A stretch of DNA of 64,000 nucleotides. Source: an uncultured Pelagibacteraceae bacterium (GTDB lineage Bacteria; Pseudomonadota; Alphaproteobacteria; Pelagibacterales; Pelagibacteraceae). Below are positions 31,342 through 39,947 of the stretch, piece after piece. How positions within the stretch are numbered: the first letter of the stretch is position 1; each line of letters starts with the position of its first letter. The notes below the pieces were generated by a model. It saw nothing but the letters and a program-made list of their open reading frames with translations. It ran no database searches and was not told where the DNA came from. Location: the NCBI GenBank assembly GCA_902592445.1, contig CACJEN010000001.1, positions 62,001 through 126,000 on the forward strand. The letters run 5' to 3'. A program made the position numbers and the translations under genes.

Positions 31342-31886
31342 TTAAAAAAAATACATTAACGCCTCTTTTGCTAGCCGGAATATTCGTGTTTATGTTAGGA
31401 TTATCATTTGCTGCAGTACCACTTTATGATTTGTTTTGTAGGGTAACAGGATTTGGAGGCACTACCCAAATCTCTAAAGAGGCACCAAAGATAGTATTAG
31501 ATAAAATAGTCAATGTAAGACTTGATACAAACGTGAATTCTCAGTTAGATTGGGATTTTGCAGTTAATGAAAAAACTTTGGATGTAAAACCAGGCAAAGT
31601 TTATAAAATCAAATTTAATGTTGAAAATTTGGGTGATCAACCTTCATCCGCAGTTGCAAGTTACAATGTTTCCCCTTCGTCCTTTGGCCAGTATTTTAAC
31701 AAATTAGGCTGTTTTTGTTTTGAAAAACAGACACTTAAGCCAGGAGAAAAAGCATCTTATGATTTAGTATTTTATCTAGACCCTGAATTAGTGAACGACC
31801 CAAAAACTAAAAATATAGAGGATGTTACTATGTCCTATACTTTTTTCTCCTCTGACTACTATAAAGTTGAGAAAAACGAGAGTTAA
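31338..31886 (+). CDS. ctaG: Cytochrome c oxidase assembly protein CtaG (Cox11)
   Basis: A 182-residue copper chaperone with one N-terminal helix (about residues 8-28) and a periplasmic immunoglobulin-like domain. The entry motif A-A-V-P-L-Y-D-L-F-C near residues 26-35 and the copper-binding C-F-C-F near residue 128 (inside L-G-C-F-C-F-E) are both present. It inserts copper into CuB of subunit I. ATGA overlap with the small gene before it and 2 bp spacing to coxC. Confidence 0.95.
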   Translation: MIKKNTLTPLLLAGIFVFMLGLSFAAVPLYDLFCRVTGFGGTTQISKEAPKIVLDKIVNVRLDTNVNSQLDWDFAVNEKTLDVKPGKVYKIKFNVENLGDQPSSAVASYNVSPSSFGQYFNKLGCFCFEKQTLKPGEKASYDLVFYLDPELVNDPKTKNIEDVTMSYTFFSSDYYKVEKNES

Positions 31887-31888
31887 AA

Positions 31889-32677
31889 ATGTCCTCAGCA
31901 CAAAAGCATGATTACCACTTAGTTGACCCTAGTCCATGGCCGATTGCTACTTCTTTCGCTACATTAATTACTGCACTAGGAACAGTTTATTATTTGCATG
32001 CACAAGCAATGTGGGCAATGTTGCTTGGATTTGCCCTTTTAATTTATTGTGCATTTATGTGGTTCCGTGATGTTGTTATTGAGGCCGAACATCAAGGCCA
32101 TCACACTCCAGTCGTACAACTCCATCATAGATATGGAATGACTTTATTCATTGCCTCTGAGGTAATGTTTTTTGTTGCTTGGTTCTGGGCTTACTTTGAT
32201 GCAAGTTTATTTCCGAATGAATTTACTGGCAATGTTTGGCCACCAAAAGATATCGAAACATTTGATCCATGGGATATTCCTCTTATAAATACTCTAGTTC
32301 TTCTTTTATCAGGTACAACAGTTACATGGGCGCATCACTCTTTACTAGAAGGTGATAGAAAAGGATTTATCAATGGTCTGATTTGTACAGTTGCTCTTGG
32401 AGCATTCTTCACTGTTTTGCAAATATATGAATATCAACATGCTTCATTCAGTTTTTCAGGTCATATTTATGGAGCAACTTTTTACATGGCTACAGGGTTT
32501 CATGGTTTTCATGTGGTTGTTGGAACAATCTTCCTAGCAGTGTGTCTATGGAGAGGAAAATTGGGTCATTTTACAAAAGAACATCACTTTGGTTTTGAAG
32601 CAGCAGCTTGGTATTGGCACTTTGTCGATGTGGTATGGTTATTTTTATTTGCGGCCATATACATTTGGGGAAGTTAA
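31889..32677 (+). CDS. coxC: Cytochrome c oxidase subunit III
   Basis: A 262-residue, seven-helix subunit, the usual length. It opens K-H-D-Y-H-L-V-D-P-S-P-W-P (residues 5-17), the typical alphaproteobacterial/mitochondrial start, and has the conserved E-V-M-F-F-x-x-W-F-W-A-Y-F near residue 92 and H-F-V-D-V-V-W-L-F-L near residue 245. It stabilises the proton-uptake path of subunit I and has no redox centre. Follows ctaG by 2 bp. Confidence 0.97.
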   Translation: MSSAQKHDYHLVDPSPWPIATSFATLITALGTVYYLHAQAMWAMLLGFALLIYCAFMWFRDVVIEAEHQGHHTPVVQLHHRYGMTLFIASEVMFFVAWFWAYFDASLFPNEFTGNVWPPKDIETFDPWDIPLINTLVLLLSGTTVTWAHHSLLEGDRKGFINGLICTVALGAFFTVLQIYEYQHASFSFSGHIYGATFYMATGFHGFHVVVGTIFLAVCLWRGKLGHFTKEHHFGFEAAAWYWHFVDVVWLFLFAAIYIWGS

Positions 32678-32683
32678 AATCAT

Positions 32684-33337
32684 TTGAAAAATAAGTTATC
32701 GTTTTCATTATTTGTCTATTTTTTTATTTTAGTTTTTTTAGCCTTAGGCACTTGGCAAATTATAAGGTTAAACTGGAAACTTGAATTAATAAACTCAATT
32801 GAAAAATCTTTAAAAAGTGAACCAATAGAGTTTAACGGCAGTAATCCAACTAATTTTAAAAAAATTAAATTTGAAGGAATATTAGATAATTCAAAAATCA
32901 TTTATTTGTATAGTTTGAATGAAAAAGGAGAGCCAGGTTTTGATATTGTCAATCCAATAAGCATCAATAATAAAAGTTATTTGATTAATCGTGGATGGGT
33001 CCCAAGAGACTTTAAATCAAAAAAATACTTTTCAGATGAAAGCAAGTTCGAGGGTATTTTGAAACTAAAAAGTAAATTTAATTATTTTAAGCCAGATAAT
33101 GATTTAAACGAGAACTACTGGTTTACATTAAAAGATGAGGATTTATTAAATTATACTGGTAAACAATTTTCTCCATACATTATAAACAATATCAGTAAGC
33201 AAAAAGGAATTTATCCAAAATCAAAACAAGTGGGAGCCAATATTTCCAACAACCATTTAAAATATGCATTAACTTGGTTTTCATTAGCTGTTTCTATATT
33301 TTTAATATATTTATATTTCAGAAAAAAAAATTACTGA
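32684..33337 (+). CDS. SURF1-family oxidase assembly protein
   Basis: A 217-residue protein with two membrane helices, one at each end (about residues 7-25 and 190-210), flanking a periplasmic domain, the SURF1 layout. G-T-W-Q near residue 22 and the N-R-G-W-V-P motif near residue 104 are the family marks. It helps place haem a in subunit I. The start is a TTG at 32684; there is no in-frame ATG that keeps the first helix. The stop overlaps the thrC ATG as TGATG. Confidence 0.92.
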   Translation: MKNKLSFSLFVYFFILVFLALGTWQIIRLNWKLELINSIEKSLKSEPIEFNGSNPTNFKKIKFEGILDNSKIIYLYSLNEKGEPGFDIVNPISINNKSYLINRGWVPRDFKSKKYFSDESKFEGILKLKSKFNYFKPDNDLNENYWFTLKDEDLLNYTGKQFSPYIINNISKQKGIYPKSKQVGANISNNHLKYALTWFSLAVSIFLIYLYFRKKNY

Positions 33338-34710
33338 TGGAATATATTAGTACCAGAAATAATTCAGATCATTTCTCATTTAAAAACGTTTTTCTTAAAG
33401 GTTTAGCAGATGATGGTGGTCTATTTGTGCCTAAATCAATTAAACCATTTAGAAAGGAAGAATTAATCAAACTTAGCAGCCTTAAATACAATGAATTAGC
33501 AGTTGAAATTATTTTCCCATTTATTGGAAATTTTATGACAAAAAAAGAATTATCTTTCTTAATATCCAAATCTTACTCACATTTTAGATGTGAAGATGTT
33601 GTGAAAATCTCTGATTTAGGAAAATTTAAAATTTTGGAATTGTTTCATGGTCCAACACTCGCTTTCAAGGATATTGCGATGCAATTGATAGGTAATTTCT
33701 ACCAATATCACTTAGAAAGTGCAGAGAAAAAAATTAATATTATTGTAGCAACTTCAGGAGATACAGGGGCTGCAGCTATTGATGCATTGAAAGGCAAAAG
33801 TAATCTAAATGTTTTTGTATTGCATCCTTATAATAAAATTTCACCAGTTCAGAGACGATTGATGACAATTCATGAAGAGAGAAATGTTTTTAATATTGCA
33901 ATTGAGGGTAACTTTGATGATTGTCAAAATTTAGTAAAAGCCATGTTCAATGATCAAAATTTTTCAAATAAGATCAACATGTCAGGGGTAAACTCAATTA
34001 ATTGGGCGAGAATAATAGCTCAAGCAGTTTATTATTTTTATGCATATTTTAAAACAGGTAATGGACAACCTTTATCATTTTCTGTTCCAACAGGTAATTT
34101 TGGAGATATTTATGCTGGTTACTTAGCAAAAAAACTTGGCTTACCTGTAGACAAACTTATTGTAGCAACAAATAAAAACGACATTCTTCATAGAGCAATT
34201 TCTGGAGGTGATTATACTCAAAAGAAAGTTGAAGAAACAAATACTCCCAGTATGGATATTCAGATAGCAAGTAACTTTGAAAGACTTTTATATGATGTGA
34301 AAGACTGTAATTCTGAATTTACAAAAGATGTTATGAGCAAAATAAAAAATAACGAATATAAAATTGATAATAATGACTTAGAGAAGATTAAAAGAAATTT
34401 TATCTCTGAAATGTTAGATGAAAATGAGACTGTTGAAATGATAAAAGATATCCATGAAAAATATCAAATAGTAATCGATCCTCACACTGCAGTTGGAATT
34501 GGAGCTGCAAAAAAACTAGAATTAGAAAAAAACTGTGTTGTATTGTCAACTGCTCACCCATGTAAATTTCCAAAAGCAATAGAGGATGCAATCTCAAAAA
34601 CTGAAAAACTACCAGAAAGCCTAAGTTATGTTTATGATAGAGAGGAAAAATTTGATATCTTATCAAATGATTTAGAAAAAGTTAAAAATTATGTAATAAA
34701 TTCAATATGA
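33337..34710 (+). CDS. thrC: Threonine synthase
   Basis: A 457-residue PLP enzyme converting O-phosphohomoserine to threonine. I start it at 33337, where M-E-Y-I-S-T-R-N matches the family N-terminus; a longer reading back into surf1 gives a hydrophobic extension that is antisense to nothing but unrelated to the family. A-D-D-G-G-L-F-V-P is near residue 25, the PLP lysine lies in F-K-D near residue 111, and the phosphate-binding T-S-G-D-T-G-A-A near 141. It overlaps surf1 by one base, so it appears appended to the oxidase operon. Confidence 0.95.
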   Translation: MEYISTRNNSDHFSFKNVFLKGLADDGGLFVPKSIKPFRKEELIKLSSLKYNELAVEIIFPFIGNFMTKKELSFLISKSYSHFRCEDVVKISDLGKFKILELFHGPTLAFKDIAMQLIGNFYQYHLESAEKKINIIVATSGDTGAAAIDALKGKSNLNVFVLHPYNKISPVQRRLMTIHEERNVFNIAIEGNFDDCQNLVKAMFNDQNFSNKINMSGVNSINWARIIAQAVYYFYAYFKTGNGQPLSFSVPTGNFGDIYAGYLAKKLGLPVDKLIVATNKNDILHRAISGGDYTQKKVEETNTPSMDIQIASNFERLLYDVKDCNSEFTKDVMSKIKNNEYKIDNNDLEKIKRNFISEMLDENETVEMIKDIHEKYQIVIDPHTAVGIGAAKKLELEKNCVVLSTAHPCKFPKAIEDAISKTEKLPESLSYVYDREEKFDILSNDLEKVKNYVINSI

Positions 34711-35192
34711 AAATTAAAATAAAAGATCAAATTCCTGATACTGAAATTTTCCATCTAGTAGAGGGTGAGCCAAAAATTAGCAAAATTAAAGAAATACTTG
34801 GTACAGGCAAAATTATTCTATTTGGGCTACCTGGTGCTTTTACTTCAACTTGTTCTAAATTTCACCTTCCAGGTTATGTGGCGAATGCAGATAAATTAAA
34901 ACAGAAAGGGATACAAAATATATTTTGTATATCTGTTAATGATCCATACGTTATGGATGCTTGGGGACAAGCTCATAACATTGAAAATAAAGTAACAATG
35001 CTATCTGATCCTTACTTGTCATTTACAAAGGCAATTGGTGCAGAGGTCGATAGAAATTCTAGAGGTATGGGAATTAGATCAAATCGCTATTCAATGGTGA
35101 TTGAGAATTTGGAAGTATCAAATATTCAAGTTGAAAAAGAGACTAAAGAATGTGGTTTATCTTCAGCAGAGGGTGTTCTGGGTATACTATAA
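34707..35192 (+). CDS. Peroxiredoxin, Prx5 type
   Basis: A 161-residue thiol peroxidase of the Prx5/AhpC-TSA group. The peroxidatic Cys49 is in P-G-A-F-T-S-T-C-S, the Prx5 pattern, followed by the H-L-P-G-Y segment. Two other Cys, near residues 71 and 148, exist; the latter (T-K-E-C-G) could act as resolving Cys. It reduces hydrogen peroxide or organic peroxides in the cytoplasm. The 4-bp ATGA overlap with thrC makes it the last gene of the cox run, reasonable next to a respiratory oxidase. Confidence 0.93.
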   Translation: MKIKIKDQIPDTEIFHLVEGEPKISKIKEILGTGKIILFGLPGAFTSTCSKFHLPGYVANADKLKQKGIQNIFCISVNDPYVMDAWGQAHNIENKVTMLSDPYLSFTKAIGAEVDRNSRGMGIRSNRYSMVIENLEVSNIQVEKETKECGLSSAEGVLGIL

Positions 35193-35202
35193 ATTGGAGG
35201 GC

Positions 35203-35238
35203 AGTTCAGTTACTAGGTACCTTAAAATTTGCTGAACT
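35203..35238. repeat. Inverted repeat between convergent genes
   Basis: AGTTCAG at 35203-35209 and its complement CTGAACT at 35232-35238 form a 7-bp stem with a 22-nt loop that contains an 8-bp palindrome, AGGTACCT (35215-35222). It lies in the only convergent gap in the window that is not overlapped (35193-35274). It has no T-run on either strand, so it is not a standard intrinsic terminator; it could still act as a 3' stabiliser or Rho-assisted end. Confidence 0.4.
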
Positions 35239-35274
35239 TCTTGCTTAGAAATTAACCATTTTTTATAAAATTAA

Positions 35275-35652
35275 TTACTTAGATAAACCCAATTTTATGA
35301 ACTCCTTTAACTCTTCATTAATAATTTCTTTTGATGATAAAAAAATACAATCATATTCTCTGCGACCTTTAAAGAGAGTGAAAATTAATTTTTTTTTGTC
35401 TATTTCACCTGTGTGCTGAATATCAAAAACATTTGATTTTATCTCTACATATTTTTTATTAAAAAATTTAACTTTCTCATCTTTTATAAAATAACTCTTT
35501 ACATTTGTTGAATTTTCAAAAAAAAAGTAAAATGGGTAGCCTCGGGTAGTTTCTCTCTCTGTTTCACATTTTATTGACTTTCCAATTATTTCATCACTTA
35601 ATGAAGTGGAACAAAAAATCAAATAAAATAAAATTGAAAAAAGTATTTTCAT
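35275..35652 (-). CDS. Hypothetical secreted protein at the end of the crt-ispH-thrB run
   Basis: A 125-residue protein if started at the ATG at 35652, where a signal peptide begins (M-K-I-L-F-S-I-L-F, ending about T-S-L-S near residue 19). A longer frame reaching 35691 would overlap rnhA and hide the signal, so I reject it. The mature part is small, with two Cys (near residues 29 and 102) that could form a disulfide and short beta strands such as K-Y-V-E-I-K. I do not recognise the family. It begins 1 bp after rnhA. Confidence 0.65.
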   Translation of the reverse strand: MKILFSILFYLIFCSTSLSDEIIGKSIKCETERETTRGYPFYFFFENSTNVKSYFIKDEKVKFFNKKYVEIKSNVFDIQHTGEIDKKKLIFTLFKGRREYDCIFLSSKEIINEELKEFIKLGLSK

Positions 35653-35653
35653 T

Positions 35654-36085
35654 TTAATTATCAAGTGCGATTTCTCTAGCAAGTTTATCAACTTTATTAT
35701 TTAGAATATCTGTTGAATGTGCCTTTACCCAGTTCCATTTTATTTCTAAAGAACTTGATAAATTATCTAGTTCATTCCAAAGTTCTTTATTTTTTACATC
35801 TTTCTTATTTGCAGTCTTCCATCCATTCTTCTTCCAGTTATGTATCCACTCAGTAATACCTGATTTTACATATTTAGAATCTGTAAATATCTGCACCTTG
35901 CTTCCCTTACCAATTTTTTTTAAAGCTTTAATCGTAGCAAGTAATTCCATTTGGTTATTTGTTGTATTTTTTTTGCTCCCTTTAATTTGTGTCTTTATAC
36001 CATTTTCAATTATTATCGCAGCCCAACCGCCATTCCCCGGGTTTCCAATACAAGAACCATCTGTATAGATTTTTATCATACGCAA
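35654..36085 (-). CDS. rnhA: Ribonuclease HI
   Basis: A 143-residue RNase H that cuts RNA in RNA-DNA hybrids. The metal-binding acid set is present: Asp9 in T-D-G-S, Glu in N-Q-M-E-L near residue 47, Asp in F-T-D-S-K-Y near residue 69, and Asp in K-V-D-K-L-A near residue 134. H-S of V-K-A-H-S matches the catalytic His loop. A second RNase H, rnhB, lies at 51608. It overlaps thrB by 10 bp. Confidence 0.96.
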   Translation of the reverse strand: MRMIKIYTDGSCIGNPGNGGWAAIIIENGIKTQIKGSKKNTTNNQMELLATIKALKKIGKGSKVQIFTDSKYVKSGITEWIHNWKKNGWKTANKKDVKNKELWNELDNLSSSLEIKWNWVKAHSTDILNNKVDKLAREIALDN

Positions 36086-37044
36086 TAATCTTTAAATGAA
36101 TTTAAATTTTTATGAAAATCAAGTTTTTGAATATATTCTTTGGGATCTTTAATTTTGATAATAGCTGTTTTAGGTGTGTTTAGATAATCATAAGATCTTG
36201 TGAGTAAGTACCTTAAAGCCGAACCCTTACAAAGCGTATTAAAACTATTTTTCTCTAATTTCGTTAATTTTCTGACTGATTGATATCCTTTTAATAAATT
36301 TGAAGATTTATTCTTATTCATAATAAATTTATTATTTTTTTTATTGAAGCATAAAGCATTCACACATATCGCAAGATCATATGCATAATAATCATTAGAA
36401 GAAAAATAAAAATCAATAAAACCATGAAAGCGACCTTTATAAAAAAATATATTATCTAAAAACAAATCACAGTGAATAATTCCTGTTGGAAGTTTTTTTG
36501 GCCAAAGTTTTTTAATTTGAATATAATCTGTTTTCATATTTTTAGTTAAATCCTTAAATTTTTTATTTATTTTTCTACTAATTTTTATCAAAAGAGGTCC
36601 CCATGAATTAACCGAAAGTGAATTTTTGCGAAATATTCTTAACTTTTTAGATGAGTTGTGCAATTTTGCTATATTTTTTCCTATGACAAAGCATTCTTTA
36701 GAATTTAAATTATTCTTATCTTTTCCTTCTAAGAAAGTTACCAAACATGCATTTTTACCTTTTAACTTAAATAAATATTTACCCTTTTTATTTTCAACTG
36801 GTTTTGGACACTTTATTTTAGATTTTACAAGACCCGACATTAGTTTCATAAAAAAAGGCAGATCTCTTGAGTTAACCCTTTTCTCAAAAATGGTTAATAT
36901 AAATTTTCTTTTTTTTGATTTGATAAGATAATTTGTATTCTCAATACCTTTTTTAATACCACTATAATTTAATATTTTTCCAATACTAAAATTTTTTTCA
37001 ATTAGATTTATTTCATCTAAACCTATTTTTGTGTAGACTGCCAT
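36076..37044 (-). CDS. thrB: Homoserine kinase (ThrB2, choline-kinase-like)
   Basis: A 322-residue kinase of the aminoglycoside-phosphotransferase fold, the type used by alphaproteobacteria instead of the GHMP ThrB. The opening V-Y-T-K-I, the N-T-N-Y-L-I segment near residue 37, the catalytic I-H-C-D-L-F-L-D-N near residue 189 and the metal-binding I-D-F near residue 207 identify it. It phosphorylates homoserine for threonine synthase (thrC, 33337). Single-base TAATG junction with ispH. Confidence 0.9.
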   Translation of the reverse strand: MAVYTKIGLDEINLIEKNFSIGKILNYSGIKKGIENTNYLIKSKKRKFILTIFEKRVNSRDLPFFMKLMSGLVKSKIKCPKPVENKKGKYLFKLKGKNACLVTFLEGKDKNNLNSKECFVIGKNIAKLHNSSKKLRIFRKNSLSVNSWGPLLIKISRKINKKFKDLTKNMKTDYIQIKKLWPKKLPTGIIHCDLFLDNIFFYKGRFHGFIDFYFSSNDYYAYDLAICVNALCFNKKNNKFIMNKNKSSNLLKGYQSVRKLTKLEKNSFNTLCKGSALRYLLTRSYDYLNTPKTAIIKIKDPKEYIQKLDFHKNLNSFKDYCV

Positions 37045-37997
37045 TAGTTTAATTTTCCGGGAACTTTAAATGTAATATTTTCTCTCGTGATTTCTACTTC
37101 TTCTATATCAATAGTAAATTGTTTTTTTAGACTCTCAATAAATTCGGAAACTAAAATTTCAGGCGCTGATGCGCCCGATGAAATTCCTATTGTTTTACAA
37201 TTCTTTATTTGACTGAAAGGAATTTCGCTTTCAGAATGTATTAATTCTGCTGATTTTGAACCATTTTTTTTTGCAACTTCAACTAATCTGACTGAATTGG
37301 ATGAGTTACGGCTACCAATTACAAAAAACATATCACATTTTGAGGCAATTTTTTTTACTGCTTCTTGTCGATTTGTTGTTGCATAACAAATGTCCTCTTT
37401 TTTGGGCTCATAAATATCTGGAAATTTCGATTTTAGGACCTCAATTATCTCTTTGGTATCATCTACAGAAAGAGTTGTTTGAGTAATATAAGACAGTTTT
37501 TTGTTAGAATTATTAATATAATTATTAGCATCTTCAGTGCTCTCAATTAAGTCTATTGATCCTTTAGGTAATTGACCCATAGTACCAATGACTTCAGGAT
37601 GATTTTTATGGCCAATAAGAAGAATGTGCATTCCTCGTTTATTAATATTTTCAGCTTCTCGGTGAACTTTTGAAACTAGAGGACATGTAGCATCTACATA
37701 AGTCATTTTTAAATTTGATGCATTTTCTGATACTGATTTTGGAACTCCATGAGCAGAGAAAATAACAGGTCTAGTTTTATCTTCAATCTCATCAAGCTCC
37801 TCCACAAAAATTGCGCCTATTTTCTTTAAACTTTCTACAACATGTTTATTATGAACTATTTCATGCCTTACATAAACTGGAGAACCATATTTATTTAAAC
37901 TTTTCTTAACAATTTCAATTGCTCTATCTACACCAGCACAAAAACCTCTAGGCGCTGCTAAAAAAACTTTAATTTTATTATTTTTCATTTTTCTCAA
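37044..37997 (-). CDS. ispH: 4-hydroxy-3-methylbut-2-enyl diphosphate reductase
   Basis: A 317-residue [4Fe-4S] enzyme making IPP and DMAPP in the last step of the MEP pathway. The three cluster Cys are in P-R-G-F-C-A-G near residue 19, V-D-A-T-C-P near residue 103 and I-C-Y-A-T-T-N-R near residue 204; the catalytic T-N-R motif is intact. A start at the third codon (37988) is also possible. It lies directly below the retinal genes, which use its products. Confidence 0.96.
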   Translation of the reverse strand: MRKMKNNKIKVFLAAPRGFCAGVDRAIEIVKKSLNKYGSPVYVRHEIVHNKHVVESLKKIGAIFVEELDEIEDKTRPVIFSAHGVPKSVSENASNLKMTYVDATCPLVSKVHREAENINKRGMHILLIGHKNHPEVIGTMGQLPKGSIDLIESTEDANNYINNSNKKLSYITQTTLSVDDTKEIIEVLKSKFPDIYEPKKEDICYATTNRQEAVKKIASKCDMFFVIGSRNSSNSVRLVEVAKKNGSKSAELIHSESEIPFSQIKNCKTIGISSGASAPEILVSEFIESLKKQFTIDIEEVEITRENITFKVPGKLN

Positions 37998-38877
37998 TCA
38001 AGTATTCAAGCAATATATGTGGAAATGTTAATGAGGCCAATCCAATAAATATTACCATATTCACACTTTCATTTAGTTTAAACTCATGATTTAAAAAATT
38101 TAAAGCAACTATAAAAATAATTCCGGTTATAAGAGTAAGTGGAAGCGCTTTTTTAATAAATAGAAAAATTCCTTTTTTAAAATTCTTATTGAGTTCAAAT
38201 ATCAATTTAATGGAATGTCTAAATGAATGTAGAAAGCAGAAATAAATTGTAAATGCCAACAAAGGGTTTAAAAAAATATTTAACGTAATTATTGAAAAAA
38301 AATCCATTAATAAAACAGACTTTTCATCATAATTTTTATTAAAAGATAATATTAAATTTGATATAAATGAGAGAAGAAGTAAAATTACTAAAAACTCAGT
38401 TTTAACTAGCAAAGTATTAGATAAATCAAAATTTATAGAATTAAATATTTCTAAAGTTTTATTTTGATTAAAGAGTAATGGTGAAATTATTATAATTGAT
38501 CCTTTAAAAATTTTTAATAAAAAACTTTGTTTTTGATTTTTACTTATAAATTCTGAGTCTTCCTTACCAAAATGGTAAGATGCAATTATCAAAAATAATA
38601 GCAATAAACTTTGTGGAAATAGTATCCACAACAAAATAATGCCTAAACCAATCAAAATATATAACAAATAAAAGTAAGAAATATTTTTAATTTTTAGAAT
38701 TTTAATTAATTTTCTTCCTTTAATATTATCCAAAGCTCCATGTGAAACACCCAAGATTAAAATTAAAAAAAAACATATTAAAATAAATGAATTTGATCTC
38801 AAGTAATCAAAAGAGGATAAAAAAATGCACGATATAAAAAAAATCAAAGAGTGATTATAATTAATTCTTTTAATCAT
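37978..38877 (-). CDS. blh: Beta-carotene 15,15'-dioxygenase, Brp/Blh family (retinal-forming)
   Basis: A 299-residue polytopic membrane protein with about nine hydrophobic segments. Conserved His-containing motifs are G-V-S-H-G-A-L-D near residue 44, S-Y-H-F-G-K-E-D near residue 103, C-F-L-H-S-F-R-H near residue 218 and F-P-H-I-L-L near residue 286; they form the iron site of the Brp/Blh family. It splits beta-carotene into two retinals. The gene overlaps crtY by 4 bp and ispH by 20 bp. Retinal made here implies a rhodopsin elsewhere in the genome. Confidence 0.92.
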   Translation of the reverse strand: MIKRINYNHSLIFFISCIFLSSFDYLRSNSFILICFFLILILGVSHGALDNIKGRKLIKILKIKNISYFYLLYILIGLGIILLWILFPQSLLLLFLIIASYHFGKEDSEFISKNQKQSFLLKIFKGSIIIISPLLFNQNKTLEIFNSINFDLSNTLLVKTEFLVILLLLSFISNLILSFNKNYDEKSVLLMDFFSIITLNIFLNPLLAFTIYFCFLHSFRHSIKLIFELNKNFKKGIFLFIKKALPLTLITGIIFIVALNFLNHEFKLNESVNMVIFIGLASLTFPHILLEYLIEKNEK

Positions 38878-39947
38878 TTTTGTTGGAATATAGCTTTTAA
38901 AAAAACTATTTTGGGCATTTTTAATATAATTGATAAATCTTCACCCAAATGACTTTTGTTGGATAAAAAATTTATAATTGTCTCTGATTTTGAGTTGAAC
39001 ATTTTATAAAATACATTAGGCATTATTTTTGGACTTTTTTTTAAAACTCTTAAGAAAATTTTATCTAAAAACTCATATTTTGTGCCTATTTTGAAGGCTT
39101 TATTAGATCTAAATTTTTCTATGTTTTTTGCTAAATATTTTGATTGTTCCTGAATGTTTAAAAACGTATATCCCGTACTTAGCCTAGTCATGCCACCTGC
39201 AGTTCCAATATTTACTAAATTTTGATTATTTATATTAGAAGTTCTAAATAAAGGGATTTTACCAACTTCTTTGTACTTAATCCTATAATTTTTAAGATTA
39301 AGATGATTTTTGATATAATCTATAAGTTGTTGGTCGTATTCTTCTTCTTCTTGATTATTCATTGTTGATAACCATGTGGTTTCAACTAGAGCTTTATTTT
39401 TTGAAAATGGAAGAGTATAAAAAAAATGAACACTGTCCTTTTGATCACAATCAAAATCCATAAGATTCATAATTTCTTCATCAAAAAATTCTTTATCTGT
39501 TTCAATTTCATATCCACAAAAGTGTTGCCAAAGCTTATCATCAGTTTTACTTATCTCTGGAACGCTATTAAAAACTATAGAAGAATTTGTTTTAATCTCG
39601 TTTTTGCTTTTAAAAAAATAAATATTTTTATTTTGTTTAAGTTTATTTAAAATTTTATCATAGAACAAACCACTATCTATTGATTGATATGGATATTTAT
39701 TACAATCCTTATATAAAGTTCCATCTTTAGAATTAACTGAAAACTGTTTCCAACTTTTTATCACACAATCTTCAAAATCATGTTGATTTACTTTCCAAAA
39801 AGACCAAGTTTTGTCTCTAAAATATCTATCTCTATTATCAATTATAGCTAAAGATCTACCTTTTAATTTTGAATTAATTTCTAATTGATAGGCTAAAGAT
39901 AATCCACTACACCCCCCTCCAATAATTACAATATCAAAATCTTTCAT
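38874..39947 (-). CDS. crtY: Lycopene beta-cyclase
   Basis: A 357-residue flavoprotein-type cyclase. The N-terminal dinucleotide site is I-I-G-G-G-C-S-G-L-S near residues 8-17; the D-K-T-W-S-F-W motif is near residue 46 and A-L-V-E-T-T-W near residue 190 contains the catalytic Glu region. G-T-A-G-G-M-T-R near residue 252 completes the family pattern. It cyclises both ends of lycopene to beta-carotene. Overlaps crtB by 14 bp and blh by 4 bp. Confidence 0.93.
   Translation of the reverse strand: MKDFDIVIIGGGCSGLSLAYQLEINSKLKGRSLAIIDNRDRYFRDKTWSFWKVNQHDFEDCVIKSWKQFSVNSKDGTLYKDCNKYPYQSIDSGLFYDKILNKLKQNKNIYFFKSKNEIKTNSSIVFNSVPEISKTDDKLWQHFCGYEIETDKEFFDEEIMNLMDFDCDQKDSVHFFYTLPFSKNKALVETTWLSTMNNQEEEEYDQQLIDYIKNHLNLKNYRIKYKEVGKIPLFRTSNINNQNLVNIGTAGGMTRLSTGYTFLNIQEQSKYLAKNIEKFRSNKAFKIGTKYEFLDKIFLRVLKKSPKIMPNVFYKMFNSKSETIINFLSNKSHLGEDLSIILKMPKIVFLKAIFQQK

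Noticed and set aside
33274..33336. N-terminal extension of thrC into surf1
   Set aside because: Hydrophobic aromatic stretch unlike threonine synthases; the ATG at 33337 matches the family N-terminus.
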